Part shown: one piece after another, positions 23,363-35,857 of the stretch
Layout: each line of letters opens with the position of its first letter
Position numbering within the stretch: the first letter of the stretch is position 1
Assembly: GCA_033032175.1 (NCBI GenBank)
Contig: CM065304.1
Coordinates: forward strand, 15,562,001 to 15,626,000
Reading direction: 5' to 3'
DNA: 64,000 bases
DNA from: Saturnia japonica
Taxonomy: Eukaryota; Arthropoda; Insecta; Lepidoptera; Saturniidae
Program-made: the position numbers and the translations under genes
Notes under the pieces: generated by a model
The model's database searches: none
The model's input: the letters and a program-made list of their open reading frames with translations, nothing else
Told to the model about the DNA's origin: nothing

Positions 23363-23365
23363 TAT

Positions 23366-23519
23366 TTAATATATTAGTAATAGATATTACAGATAAATTT
23401 TAGCTTTCTGCACTCCTTCTCCGTATAAACTTTAACCATGTCCAATCTCACAGTCTTCCGTGCACGCAATACACTTAAAAATGTACCGAAAGCTTTTGAT
23501 TCACGTATTAATATATAGA
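23366..23519 (-). mobile_element. Non-autonomous Helitron, 5' half only
   Basis: On the minus strand it starts TCTATATATTAATACGTGAA at 23519 with host A before it, continues through GCACGGAAGACTGTGAGATT and GTTTATACGGAGAAGGAGTG, and stops near ACTAATATATTAAATAT at 23366, where the D repeat begins. Confidence 0.7.
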
Positions 23520-26500
23520 TAGATAAACATTACATAAGTAGGACGGTTGAAATGTTCTTTTTGAAGATATAAGCTAAAAATAATTCTTCAGATATTTATT
23601 ATTTAGTTTTTTTGACAAAAATGTTATGTTTTAAATTACGCTTGCCTACAAAATAAGTTTTTATTAAAGATCGTAAAAAGGATGGGAATAATTTCTTCAT
23701 ATCAATATATAGTATAATGTCTCTGCCCGCCACTGTCCCTTTTTACGCTTAGGTAATTAAATCTACGCAATAGATTTTAATGCAGTTCTCACTATAATTT
23801 AGAGAAATTTTTACGGAAAATGTATTATATTTACACTACATTCCAATTAAGTTATTGCATAGTAGAGAAAATTCAATGATTTGTAATCAAGCCATCAAAA
23901 ATTACTTTAAATCGCTTACATAGCTTACACTGGCTAAACCTTATAAGATATATCAAAATAATGTAGATATTAAAAAATTGTAGTTCTTCAAAAATCCTAG
24001 AGAAAAGTCCGCGATGCCATATGTCTATTTCCTAAGGTTGCCACACAGTAAATATTTTTATCTTCAACATAATAATAAAAACTATTATGTTATTTGCGAA
24101 GCTATTTTCTTCAATTCAGTATTAATCTTTATCAAAATAATTAGTCTTTATAGTTTTCCATTTCAATGAGTTCCGTAGAAGAAGATATCATGAATTCAAA
24201 TTACGTGCGACCGAAGAAATCCCTCTCAGTAAAACGGTCGTAGTCGACTGGCCGGCACCAATTACTAATCTATATGAAAATATGAGATAGATTTCAAGTA
24301 ATTTGAAAGGATACTAAAATAATAATTTTCTGTCTACCTCATCAGGTTAAGTTGTCAATTATTTTAATATCACTCGTTTGTAGTGTATCCAGACAACGTG
24401 ACTTTACGTAGCGTTAGCTACTATACGAAACCTGTCTCCTGGCACTACATAATTAATTTAAAGTTTACCACTAATACGCACCTTCAATTTGGTGAGCGTT
24501 GCCAACATATTACTATGCCGCATTATGCTGAATGGCAAGTTTAACTAATAAAAATAATAATTTATATTAATGATCTATGATAAGTCAAGTATCTTACGCA
24601 GCGACGGTGGAAAATCAAATTGACTAACGTACATATTATGATAATCTTTACACGTTCATTAATCCGTTAATCCTTCCGACCATTTACATTTACTTTGCTG
24701 CATCGGCATTTTCAAAATAAATCCTTAATTTATTTTATAAAAGCCCATAACGAAAATGTTTACTATAACAAAAATAAATGCGGTTATATGTATATGCTAA
24801 TATCAAAATGATTCAATGATTAGAAGCAAATGTAAACAAAAATTGGAAAAGATCAAATTAAAATATAATAATTAAGGAATCAGTGACATTTCCAAATTAG
24901 AGAGAATAAAATAATATAGCAAAAGATAACAGATAAAAAATAATATGTCTATAAATATACGACATATCTATACTACTATTACGATATGAGTAAAAAAAGG
25001 AAAAATCAATAATCGCGAAATATCCAGTCGTCTAGAATGTACTCGAAACATCGAGTAAGATATTTGTAGGTATTAAAATAACAATATACTTACTTCACTC
25101 ACACATTCAAAGCTTATCGCTTCAATTGCGTTATCCAACAAAAAGTAGTCTAAAAATAGAGCAGTTTCTCTTTTAAATGATGACGTAAAGTTCGAGGCAT
25201 TTCTAGTCATTTCAACCATCATTTTATTTTGTTATACTTATTATATAATAGTATGTATAAGCAAGCCGTGTGCCGAGCCAGGGCAGTTTTGTTTTGGCAA
25301 ACAACAAGCAACTAAAAGAAATAAAAACCGGAAAGAATACCATAGAGAGAGATACTTAAGTACAACCACAGTATAGTAAACAAAAGTTTAGTTCGTTTTT
25401 TTTAAATATTGTTTCAATGAGTACTAGTAATAAATTATTTACGTAAAATCTAACGGCTTTTTTGCTACCCACGGGTATACCACTACTATTATAAAGACAT
25501 AAAGTGTGAGTACGTTTGTAGGATATAATCACTGGAACTACAGATCCGTTACAAAAAAAATCACACAGAAAGCTAAGTTCGTACTGTGAGTTATAATATA
25601 ACTGTCTGAGCTATAATATACCACATTATGGTACCAATGATTTATTGCCACTTTTTTTTCATATTATAATTAACAGAAACGAAGTTGCGAGTAGTTACTA
25701 GTAGGATAAGGCTGAATTAAATATCCCAGTAGGATAGGTGCCTCGTTTTCAAAAACCTAACATTCCGAAGTCGAAAAAAATAATTAATAGTTTAAAGAGG
25801 AAGTGCATGCTACACTTACCTCCATTCCCCACAAGCTGTCGTTAGCAACAAATGCGTTACACTTGTGCGTGTGATTATCTCCGCAATGAATGTCAGAAAC
25901 GCTTCAAAATTTCAGATTCAAGTGTTTACTGTTAATTAAAAAAAAAAACTTTTTTTTTTTTTATAATATAACCTCTTGGTGTCAATAATCGTTCTTTTGT
26001 ATTTTAGTTTAATTAAAGATAATAGTTGCCCCGACAGGGTGACTAGGCTAGTTGTCGGACATTTAATAGAGTTATAAACTTTAAAGTACATAGTCTAATT
26101 AAATAGGGTATATTACCATTGTTGGTATTGATGATAATACACTTGCATAATTTCTAGTTAGCATTGTAGAGAAAGAAAAGTCTTAAAAAATTGTAGTCTA
26201 GGTATTAATATCATTTCCAAAGTCGAATACTATGGCCAATCAATCAGTAGATATTCTAAATTCAAGACACAAAAGGTAAAAAAAATTGCGTTCGACAAGA
26301 GAAACAAGACTGAAACTACCTAAGAAAAAGGAAAACTTAAGAAAACTATTAAGGGAACGAAATATATAGAACTAGACGAGAAAGTTTAGAAAGGAAAGAC
26401 ATAAAAGTAACACGTGGTAGAAATGAAACCTACAAAACAAATATCTTCTTTAAAATCTCTTTTTTTTATATTATATCGACGTGACTTGTTATGTATATAC

Positions 26501-27000
26501 CATAGTGCGTACAAATCTGCCCGTCTCACACCGCTAGGCCAATTCGACGACGATCATAATTATGAAAAACAGGAATTGCATTAATCGTATATAATCTATA
26601 TCATGTATTCTGTCTCCTTCTCTTGTAGGCTAAATCCCATAGATATATGGTATTTGTCTCTTTTTAGTTTCGCTTTTTTGTTTCACCATGTTTCAAATCA
26701 CAGCGGTATTAAAGAAGTTTTTACTTCAAAAAGAAATTATTTTAGTGAATAAGATAATGATAATTATTTAGCAGTAAATGAGGGTCCTTCCTGGTCGAGG
26801 ATCATTAAAAAGATAAACTATCTATAGCTCAAACAGCGAAAACCCAATAACTACAATAAATCACCACATGCATCTATACCTCTTAGCATTTTTATAGTGG
26901 GGGAATCTATCCATGTAGGTTAGGTATCTCTAACCTCAAAAAATAGTTCAGCAAAAACTTAATTTCTGCACAATCAATAAAATAAAGACGTTCGTCGAAT
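23520..27000. other. Mostly unannotatable AT-rich DNA
   Basis: No gene is supported over 3.5 kb. A Helitron-like end is at about 25480-25701 (see separate entry). An A-run/T-run junction is at 25936-25962. A 20-bp string shared with 57.8 kb is at 26710-26729. Confidence 0.5.
25480..25701 (+). repeat. Helitron-like 3' end, decayed
   Basis: It opens ACTATTATAAAGACATAAAG, carries TCACTGGAACTACAGATCCG, and ends ACGAAGTTGCGAGTAGTTA then CTAG (25698-25701) and T. The CGAAGTTGCG segment parallels CGAAGTCGTGG at 1365 and CGAAGCTACGGG at 46041, the terminal hairpin zone of this family. Confidence 0.45.
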
Positions 27001-27015
27001 GTGCAAATGCGAATG

Positions 27016-27230
27016 CGTAAGATATTTGGATATATAATCCGCAAGGAAAGCTCATTGGAACGATACAAGGAAGAGTTGAAGGTCAACGTTCCCGCGACCG
27101 ATTACCCCCAAGATGGGCAGACCTCATTAAATCATGTACGAAGTGCTCCCTCACTGAATATACACGCAATGCCACGAATAGAGAGAGATTCAGGAGTCTC
27201 GCAAAAGCCGCAACCAATCTATGACCACGA
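27016..27230 (+). pseudogene. Decayed RTE-like LINE C-terminus
   Basis: The first frame gives RKIFGYIIRKESSLERY. After a frameshift near 27070 the second gives GRVEGQRSRDRLPPRWADLI, KSCTKCSLTEYTRNATNRER and FRSLAKAATNL then stop. This is the 'FGHIxR......GxxEGxRxRGRxxxRWxDxI......AxNRxxWR' order of an RTE-type LINE tail, of a different family from the 1.7 and 60 kb copies. It is followed by an (AGA)n-rich tail near 27255-27272. Only the tail is present. Confidence 0.7.
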
Positions 27231-27699
27231 CCACTCCGCCAGAAGTGTACGACTAAGAAGAAGAAGAACAAAAATTTTAAAATTAGGAGGCCCTTTCAAA
27301 AAGTGGGGTTATCTATCCTAGTTGTACTAACCCTATATAATGAAATTGTAACTTTTCTTAAACTTTTGTTAATTTGAAAACTACATACGGGCAATTTGAA
27401 TATAATAATCAGATCAATATAGAATTGATCCTGCGGAAAGATGTAGTGTCTACATATATTATATGTAATAAAAACATTAGACTTTTCTACAAGGAATCAG
27501 ATGTCTATCGATAAAATTAAAATTAAAGAAATAATTAAGACAGCCCACTTTCAATACAGATTTTACACAAAAGCATTTTCACGTGAACAAAGCGCAGACA
27601 CGAATAATTTAACTATAAACCAGTTCAAGAAGAAAATGGTAGTGGCTTTCTTTATTAATACGGTTTATTTATTTATCGATATAGAGTGAGAAATTTATT

Positions 27700-27840
27700 T
27701 GGATAATTCCTTCTAATTGGGGCAGCCCGACTGCTGGAATACTTCCACCCTAAAGAAGATCGCAGCCAAATAACCTTCTGTTATGGTTTCCACTGTGAGT
27801 GCGGTTTCTAGAGCTCCTTGGGTTAAGGGGATACATTATT
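27700..27840 (+). repeat. Dispersed repeat, family B fragment
   Basis: The segment TTGGGGCAGCCCGACTGCTG...AAAGAAGATCGCAGCCAAAT...TTTCTAGAGCTCCTTGGG matches the 5' half of family B at 19970 and 21785. Confidence 0.55.
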
Positions 27841-30800
27841 CAATAAAATGTACATTTAATATCTTAGAATACCTGATCTTCCTTTTTCAAATGACGAGTT
27901 GGTAAAATTTAAGATAAAGCTATTTTTAGTGTTGATTCACTATTGGCTGATCAAATTTCAGATTATTACGAGTATTCATCTTTTGTGTGACGCCTACGTG
28001 ATACAACTAGCGATCTTAACATACGAACCAAATCATCGTCTACATGTTTGTTATCTTTCCGTTACAAAATAACTTAAAAATCATTTCTACATAAAGACTC
28101 TAAGAAAAACATATACAATCACGCTAATACAAAAAATAGCGGCCGATTAAATTGTCAATAAATAGACCAATCGCTTCAATACTTTGGTTGACTTCCGGGT
28201 AATCAACCACGACAGGGTATAAGTAAATTGCTTTTCCGCTTTATCCATGTCGCGTATAAATTTAATAACAAGGCGATGAGTTTCGCTCAGCGTCTTACAA
28301 AAAAAAAAAGCAAAAAAGACATCAACTTGGATAAGTTTTGGAAACAAAACATTAATTGTTCCAAATTATTAGAGTCATTTTCATGAAACTAATTACATGT
28401 ATACAAATATATACATTAGTAGTATATACATGAATTGCTCACTTAATAACACTCAATTATCCGCTGAGACGATCTAAGTGTAAAGTTATAGCAAAAAATT
28501 GGTTACTGAATCTTTTTAACTATTAAGAAAGAATCATTTAAAATTGTAACTTAACTCATATCAATAAAGATTTTTCAGTAAATTAGGTTATACCTGTAGG
28601 CAATCAAAGTCGCGGACGGTTACTACTATAATTAAATTAGTATAGTCCGACCGCTGTAAGCGTAACCATAATAATGGTTTGCGGGACGCGGGACGGCGGA
28701 TGTGAATGGATATATACGGTATTGAGATAATGTCCTATATCTTAAGATCAATATATTATGCATATTATTGTACTGTAATAGATACCTGATGATAAATAAA
28801 ATAATTACAATACAATATATTGTTGTCTTTATTAAAATGGTAAACAAACACTACTGTGCTGAACAAAAATTGTACGTGTAATCGTTACACGCGGTTAAGT
28901 AATTTTTTTAATGTAGTAGTAGATATATATATTGACAATATAATTTACTCAGAACGCAACAAAGTTTTACTTTTGATTGACTATATAGCTGTTTAAATTA
29001 ATCTTACTAAAATAATTGTGCAGCAGTCACAAAAGAAACCCTCAAAATAAGTATTTATTTCAAACTTTTAATTTGTGACCAATAAATTCAGTACGCGTGA
29101 TACGTTTCTCATTATCATTCTCAAAATACCACACATGTAAAGGAAAATAAAGGTAAAAACTTAAAGATAAGTGGTATATATATCATATATCAATATATGA
29201 ATCTGCACCGTTTACATAGACGCGGGGTAACTGTCCTTTGAACTAACATTTATATAAATAAGTAATATAAAACACAAAAAAAAAATGTTTAAAAAACTTA
29301 TAATTATGAGCATATTTGTTGCAAGAGTTGCGTGGTCAGTATATATGTCAGGGATGGCGCCGCCCAACGCCCTAGGTCACATTGACATGCAATCACAAAC
29401 ATTGGCGTTGTTATGAGATTTTTTTTTGCAACCACTAAAATAGCTGGCAGTCAATATAATATGCTGCGCTAACTCGGTTAAATTTATGATATTTTAAAAA
29501 TTAAAACCGAGTAACCTAATTTAAAGTCTCTGCATTTTTTATTTAGACCTACGAAACATTGTATGAATATTTGAAACGGGTCATTCAAAATTATTATCAT
29601 GTATTCAAAGTTGGTTTTATTGTATGTATAAATATTCATGTTATGCATCTAATGCATCTCATTTTGTCGGTAGATTATGAACAGAGTTGCAAGAGGTACA
29701 ATGTAACGGTTACAATTTCGTAGGCTTATAAACTAACTGGATTGGTTACATTAGATTGGAACTGTGATCATAACGCCCGAAACAAATTAGCCGTTGAAAA
29801 TTCACACTTTTCAAGTGCTAGTACCATGGTTTTAGTTATTTAATAAACATAACATCAAAAAAATGTATTTGTTAGTTTACGCTCAAAATCTATCGACAGT
29901 TTACTACCTCACAAGATTGATTATAAACTATACTTTGTTCATCATAAGAATGCTTGCATGACACACCATGTCAAATGTTTATTTTTGCCCTATTCACACA
30001 CTTGTCAAACCTCGGCAAACATAAAAAAAATTAAACATTTGGCTTGTTTGTGATGGTTTGGCTTGGCTTGCCACGCTCGGTGTTTGATGAACAAATGAAA
30101 GGACCTTGCGGCAAGCATTCGCGATGCATCCACAAGTTTGTATGTATGTAGTATCGCTAGTGCGAAATGAATAAACGATAAATAACTGAAAAAAAACGGT
30201 ACGATTTCTGTGAATTTTTAACTATCTTAGTTATCATATTTTTTGTATTCTATAATTTTCCCCGTTTAATTTTGCTTCTTTTTACAATACAATTTATGTC
30301 AAACTAAATATTATAACCGACACAAGGTTGATGTCTACCACGTTTGCTTGCTTGCTAGAGCATAACTTAAAATGAAAGTGGATTTACGATTATCGATTCG
30401 TACGATTAATTTTCGCTTCATTGATTTTACTATTTTGGTCTACTCTAGTTTTAAGTACCTACCATAGAATGTAACGCTGCACGTAGTAAGAAAAGAAAAA
30501 CTAAAATTGACAAATACTATTGTATAGAGGAAGTTATTTAAGATTTTTTCGTGCAAAATGTTTTATATTATATATTAGATAATCATTACTCTTGTCTATC
30601 TTCAAGTTGAACATCTATCACAAAGCTTCCATGAGTCTGTCCTGAAGTCTTCAATTGAGAGTCACTTTATAGTCGACCACTTTGTTGCTTAACATAAGGT
30701 GTGTTAGCAAGTTACAATAAGCGTGCTATGCCGCTTAATGTAATCAGTAATAATATTTAATTTTATGTTAGCGTGTCACAGGCTACAGGTTTCACGTAAA

Positions 30801-32570
30801 AGCATTTTTACAAAATAACTAAAGGCAATTATAAACTAACGAACAATTAATAGCACTCATAGCTACATTGGATTATTTTTGTATAATATTTTACTTTAAA
30901 AATACTAGGTATTCTAGCGAGTTCGCACGCGGTTTTTACACACTAATCATACAAGTGACTATCACTTGATTTAAAATATACTTAGTTACATTAATTATGA
31001 CTACGGAAAAATTTATTTTGATGAATACTGTATTACATGTCAAAAGACCAACTGTCATTTTATTTTTGAAACTTTGTATTATACTTTGTGACTCTGTATT
31101 AAAGTTAAATATAATATGTAGTTATATTACAGACTTTTCATAATCCACTTTACTAGCTGGCCTGACAGATATTTTTCTGCCCTTCCCAATAGTCAATAAC
31201 TCGACCACAAGGCCTACCTATATTGTATTTTCTCCTGATTTCTTTTCTTTTACTATAAACAAAACCAAAAAAGAATTACGCATATCCATCCTTTGAATCG
31301 TGAGTTCATGGTTTTGATTTCATATAAAAAAGGATATTCAGTTTTTCCCAAATTTGTACATTTTTTGGGAAAAGATTTCCAGTTTTTCTTGCCATATAAA
31401 CCTAATTCGAACTGTTACGAACATTTTAAATAAAAAAGTAGCCAAATTGATCTAGCCTTTCTTAGAATCACTTTGTTGTCCATCTGTCTGTCTGTCTGGC
31501 TGACTAGCTGGATGTCTGTCCGTGTTTCAAGACACTTAAGCCCATGACCTCAATCTACTCAAATTAAAGAAATACGATACTTTATATTTAAAATAATGTC
31601 ACGAACCGATTATCAAAACCTATCGAGTACTTCCCGCAAACCTACAGTCTTGAAATTTGACGCGAAGGAAAGTCTTTTAACAATAGGTAAAAATCACAAA
31701 GTAAAAAAATTCTATTCCAGTTTGATATTATAATGTAGCAAAATTATATTGAGCTTAATTTTTTCCCGAAAAGGGCTTAAGGTATACTGGTAGAAAAATG
31801 AAGTTTCTAGGTCAATACAATTTAAATATATTGCAAGTTTAGCCCTTTATAAAATAGCCTTCATAAAACACTCAGTGAACGAATAACAAAACCTACAGGG
31901 TAAAGGTACATACAATTTTGAAAGCCCTCTTATAAGTTATGCATATAATGTTATCCATATAGCTAATAATATAATAGTATAATAATAGTAAAAAATGATC
32001 TAGGTCGTATTTTTGATCATAAAATTCATTTATTTTTGTTTCATGTATATTATTTTATTACATAACATAAATATTTTTGATTTCTTCGGTTACATTAAAT
32101 TACCTACTCATCATGGTTTAAATATTAAAGTTACATGAAATGCTTTTGGATCTTTCTAGTTTACACAGTTATCTTATATAAGAAGATTTTTATTACCTAT
32201 TTGTATTGTGTTTCTATTTTTCTATGTATAACATTTCTATGTATAAGTTTTGGGCAGCGTAGGTATTCCAAGAAAGTGTGCTGGTAATAATTTTTTTCTT
32301 ATGTTTTGTTACCATAACCTTACAAAACATAGCCTAAGCCCCTTTTCATAAAAAAACATCTATCATAAAATAATAATCAATATTCACCGAGTGGTTCTTG
32401 AGTTATAAGCGCACTAACAGACAGACAGACGGACAACTGAAATAGACATATAAAGATAGTATATAAACAATATTATGTAAAAGACTGTACATTAATGTAC
32501 AATATGTAATGTAATCAGTTCGGAACCTTCAGGGTACGAGTTCTACTCGCTACGTCTTGTCTGATTTTTA
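27841..32570. other. Unannotatable AT-rich DNA
   Basis: No gene is supported over 4.7 kb; frames are at most 71 residues and featureless. A small repeat at 32455-32530 ('GTACAATATGTAATGTAATC AGTTCGGAACC') recurs at 48120-48195 and, inverted, near 62200-62265. Confidence 0.5.
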
Positions 32571-32578
32571 TTTATATA

Positions 32579-33748
32579 CAGGTGGGCCAGAAAGATTTGC
32601 GAATTTTAAAAATAATTTTAAAAAACTAAATACAGTACACATACACATCTTTACTTCAATTAAAATAGACATCTGGGAAATTTATTACTTAAAAATTACA
32701 TCATTCAGGTGTGCACCATCCCGCTGCAAACATTCCTCGAATCTGAAGGTCAAATTGGTAAAAACTCGCTGACACATTGCGTGAGGAATAGCTGCCATTT
32801 CTTCTCGGATATTTATCTTCAACTGGTTAATCGTGGCTAAGTTATTGGAGTAGAAGACTCTACTTTTCAGGTATCTCCACATGAAAAAGTCCGGTGGCGT
32901 TAGATCCGGACTACTAGGCGATCATGCAATGTCACCTCGGCGCGATATCAGTTTCCCAGCAAACATCTCGTTTACGGCCGCCAACGAAGCATTAGATGTA
33001 TGGCATGTCGCACCATCTTGTTGAAACCTCGTCGCACGATTCTAGGCTTCAAATTGTTGCAGTTGCGGAAAGGAAAAATCCCTTAACATGGCTATGTATC
33101 GGACAGAATTTACAGTGACAGATTGCCTTTGTTGATTTTCAAAGAAATAGGGTCCGATAATTCCGTGTGCTAATATGGCCACCAAACAGTTACTTTCAGC
33201 GAATACAGAGGCTTTTGATGTTTTGTACGTTGATTCTCTGCAGCCCAGTAAAGGCAATTCTGTTTATTGACAAGCCCATTTAAGTGAAAATAGGCTTCGT
33301 CGAAGAACAGAATATTGTTGGAATTCTGAAAGCTTTCCAACATTGTTTCAACAAAAGCTCGTCGTAAAATTGAGTCATTTGGCAGTAATTCCTGCACAAT
33401 TGTGTCTTCCGTTCTTGTCAACCTTGGGCGTCCCGCAGGCTTCTGTTTGAGAGTCGAACCAGTAGCTTCGAACTTTCTGACCCACGATCGAATCACACTT
33501 TCCTTCGGACACTGATTTTCGTCATGTAATCCAAACTCACGCCGAAATAAACGTCGAACAATAGCGCACGAATCGCCATTTTTATAATAATGTTTAACGC
33601 AGAATGCAGGCTGCGCTCCGGTGAAGCAATCCATCGCAATTAAATTTTCGAAAACCGAGCTTCTCATCCCCACCACCCGCGCAGCCCCCGCTCATAAGGT
33701 TCAAACGCAAGAGTGTTTTTAAAATCGTACGCCTTTCTGGCTCACCTG
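32579..33748 (-). mobile_element. Tc1/mariner-superfamily transposon, complete ends, dead
   Basis: Terminal inverted repeats are CAGGTGGGCCAGAAAG (32579-32594) and, on the other strand, CAGGTGAGCCAGAAAG (33748-33733): 15 of 16 bases match. TA dinucleotides flank both (32577-32578 and 33749-33750), the target duplication of this superfamily. The 1,170-bp element carries one transposase pseudogene on the minus strand. A tandem GATTTGAGAA pair directly follows the right end. Confidence 0.92.
32685..33676 (-). pseudogene. DDD transposase relic (about 41 residues between second and third Asp)
   Basis: The N-terminal HTH region (HYYKNGDS...SVIRSWVRKFEATGS) is followed by the linker GRPRLTRTED, then FFDEAYFHLNG (first Asp) and KVTVWW. 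After a frameshift near 33175-33200 comes GIIGPYFFEN, then QQDGATCHT (second Asp, codon 33015-33017) and LTPPDFFMW (third Asp, codon 32889-32891), ending HLNDVIFK. Two tryptophan positions are stops: TAG at 33042-33044 and TGA at 32922-32924. About 45 residues between the HTH and the first Asp, normally a second HTH-like part and 'ISRTSLWRIL'-type motif, are missing. Counting the stop codon, 41 residues separate the last two Asp, suggesting a DD41D lineage. It cannot encode an active enzyme. Confidence 0.9.
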
Positions 33749-33859
33749 TAGATTTGAGAAGATTTGAGAAAAAACAAATAAGTGGATTTACTTTTATTTA
33801 TTTCTGTGTAGTTTAATATATCTATATATAAAAAATATATATAAAATAATAATAATAAA

Positions 33860-33892
<33 letters not shown>

Positions 33893-35857
33893 TAAAACAT
33901 ACACAGAAAACTTGTCTATGAGTAAAAAAAAAACAAAAATCAAATCAAGTAAGTCATTATTAGAAAATACTTAGTTCATCTTTTCGAATAGGCAAACGAT
34001 ATAAATGGTAAGTCATAGAAATCATAGAGCTTACATAGTATCGTAATTTTATTCTTACTCATATTTTTATTATTTCTCAAAAATTGTTAATCTTTACATA
34101 GCATGTGAAATTCTAGATAAGGGGTCCACAAAGTCGATATCTTTTACAAAATTTAGAAATATATTAACGTACATTCAGAGAATACAAATTTATATTTCGA
34201 ACAAAAACAAATCAAATTGAATATGATTTAACCAAGTTATAACTCAAATTTTAAGCCTACGTATTTTGATTAATCATATCTTCTTTGTTCAACATAATAT
34301 CGAAATGATTGTGTTATATTTATTTGCATTAATAAAAGTAATAATAAAAATATCTAATTAGTGAGTAGCAAATGAAATATTAAAACATAATCCATAACGA
34401 TCAAAATTTTTCCAGTTCAACTTTTGTCGTTCACTGAATTTACGATTATGAAAAAGTTTGCCATTCTTATGTAGGTATACTTTTTGTCTCTAATAACTGG
34501 CACGGATATACACAGCTAAGACTTTGGATAATATATTGAATAAAATAATTAACAAATTATAATTTAAATATTAATCATAAACCCAACTTGTATCGATCTG
34601 GTTTTGTAATTATACTAGTTAAATAACGATAAATCATATAAAACAGCATATTTGAAGCTTAGCACAAACTACACTCGTTTACATGTAGATAAGATAAAAA
34701 TAGTTCAAATTTTTATGATAATTTTTATAGTAATAAAAATTACTTAGGTACTTATAATATCAAATTACCCAAAGGAACGGTAGAAGATGAGTTTGTGATT
34801 AATAATTAAATTAAAACTTGTTAAATAATCTATTCAAATTTTACATAATATAATCCGGTGCCAGTTATTGTAGCTAAATAGTATCCAGTAAATTGGAGTT
34901 GGAAAAATATTCATAAAGGGTAATCCGAACTAATTTGTCAGTTGTCAATAGAGACATCTAGTACTTACATCAGCAACGAAATTATATATTTTTTTTACCA
35001 ACCCTACGCTAGATGTCGCTACAACGAAAATTCAGTTTCAAGTTAGTAACTGTCAACAATTAAATGAATGCCGGGTCAGCCAAACTTTGTATAGGTGGCG
35101 TTTTAGCTTTGATACAATTACAACCCTTAAAAGCCGTATACTAAAGGTATTGTTAATAAATTCATATGCAATAAGTATTTAAAGCGACCGATAGGTGGCG
35201 TTAAATAACTCAGTACACGATTTGCTAATAATAATATGAGTAAAATGAAAAAAAAAAATATCTATCGCTTAAACAATTCTACAATGACATAATTACAAAA
35301 AAGCAGAAATTGACATTTTGGTGTCATAACGACCTGTTACAAAAATTCTATCTATAGCATAAAATATCACATTTTTATTGTTTTTACAACAGTCTATGAT
35401 AGAAGGAGTGAATGTCGTTAGAGAATTGGCTTAAATTCGCAAAAATATTTATCAATTCAAAATTTTTAAATTGTCCTACTGAAAAATTACTTAAACATAA
35501 TACGTCGTTGTTCTATTGGATGAGCGATATGTAGGGCATACTTAAAACAATTTTCAATATTAAATATCTTCGATCATGAATATGCTACAATACTAAATGT
35601 AACTTTTTGTAATTCTATCTTATACATACAAATCTTGTGTTAGGGATCCTGAAACTTGTGAACGCCTTCACTTATTCCTGAGCTAATATATATTTAGAAT
35701 CACTAACTATCATAGTATATTTGTTTTATGGAGCCGATGCAATGTTCTTGTAAATGTACTTTAGCTAATGTACTGACATACATGTTTCTCCGAGTAAGCA
35801 CATGAACGACTTTATATGATTAACCCACACTAATTAATTATCATGGACTAATACCAC
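33749..35857. other. AT-rich noncoding with a (TA)n run
   Basis: No gene is supported. A (TA)n microsatellite lies at 33869-33893. ATAGGTGGCGTT occurs twice (35091-35102 and 35191-35202), 100 bases apart in the same direction. A short inverted pair GACATCTAG / CTAGATGTC lies near 34955 and 35010. Confidence 0.5.

Noticed and set aside
29980..30130. A stretch with several GTTTG/CAAAC and TGGCTTGG words that might be a MITE
   Set aside because: No pair of terminal inverted repeats or target duplication could be drawn.
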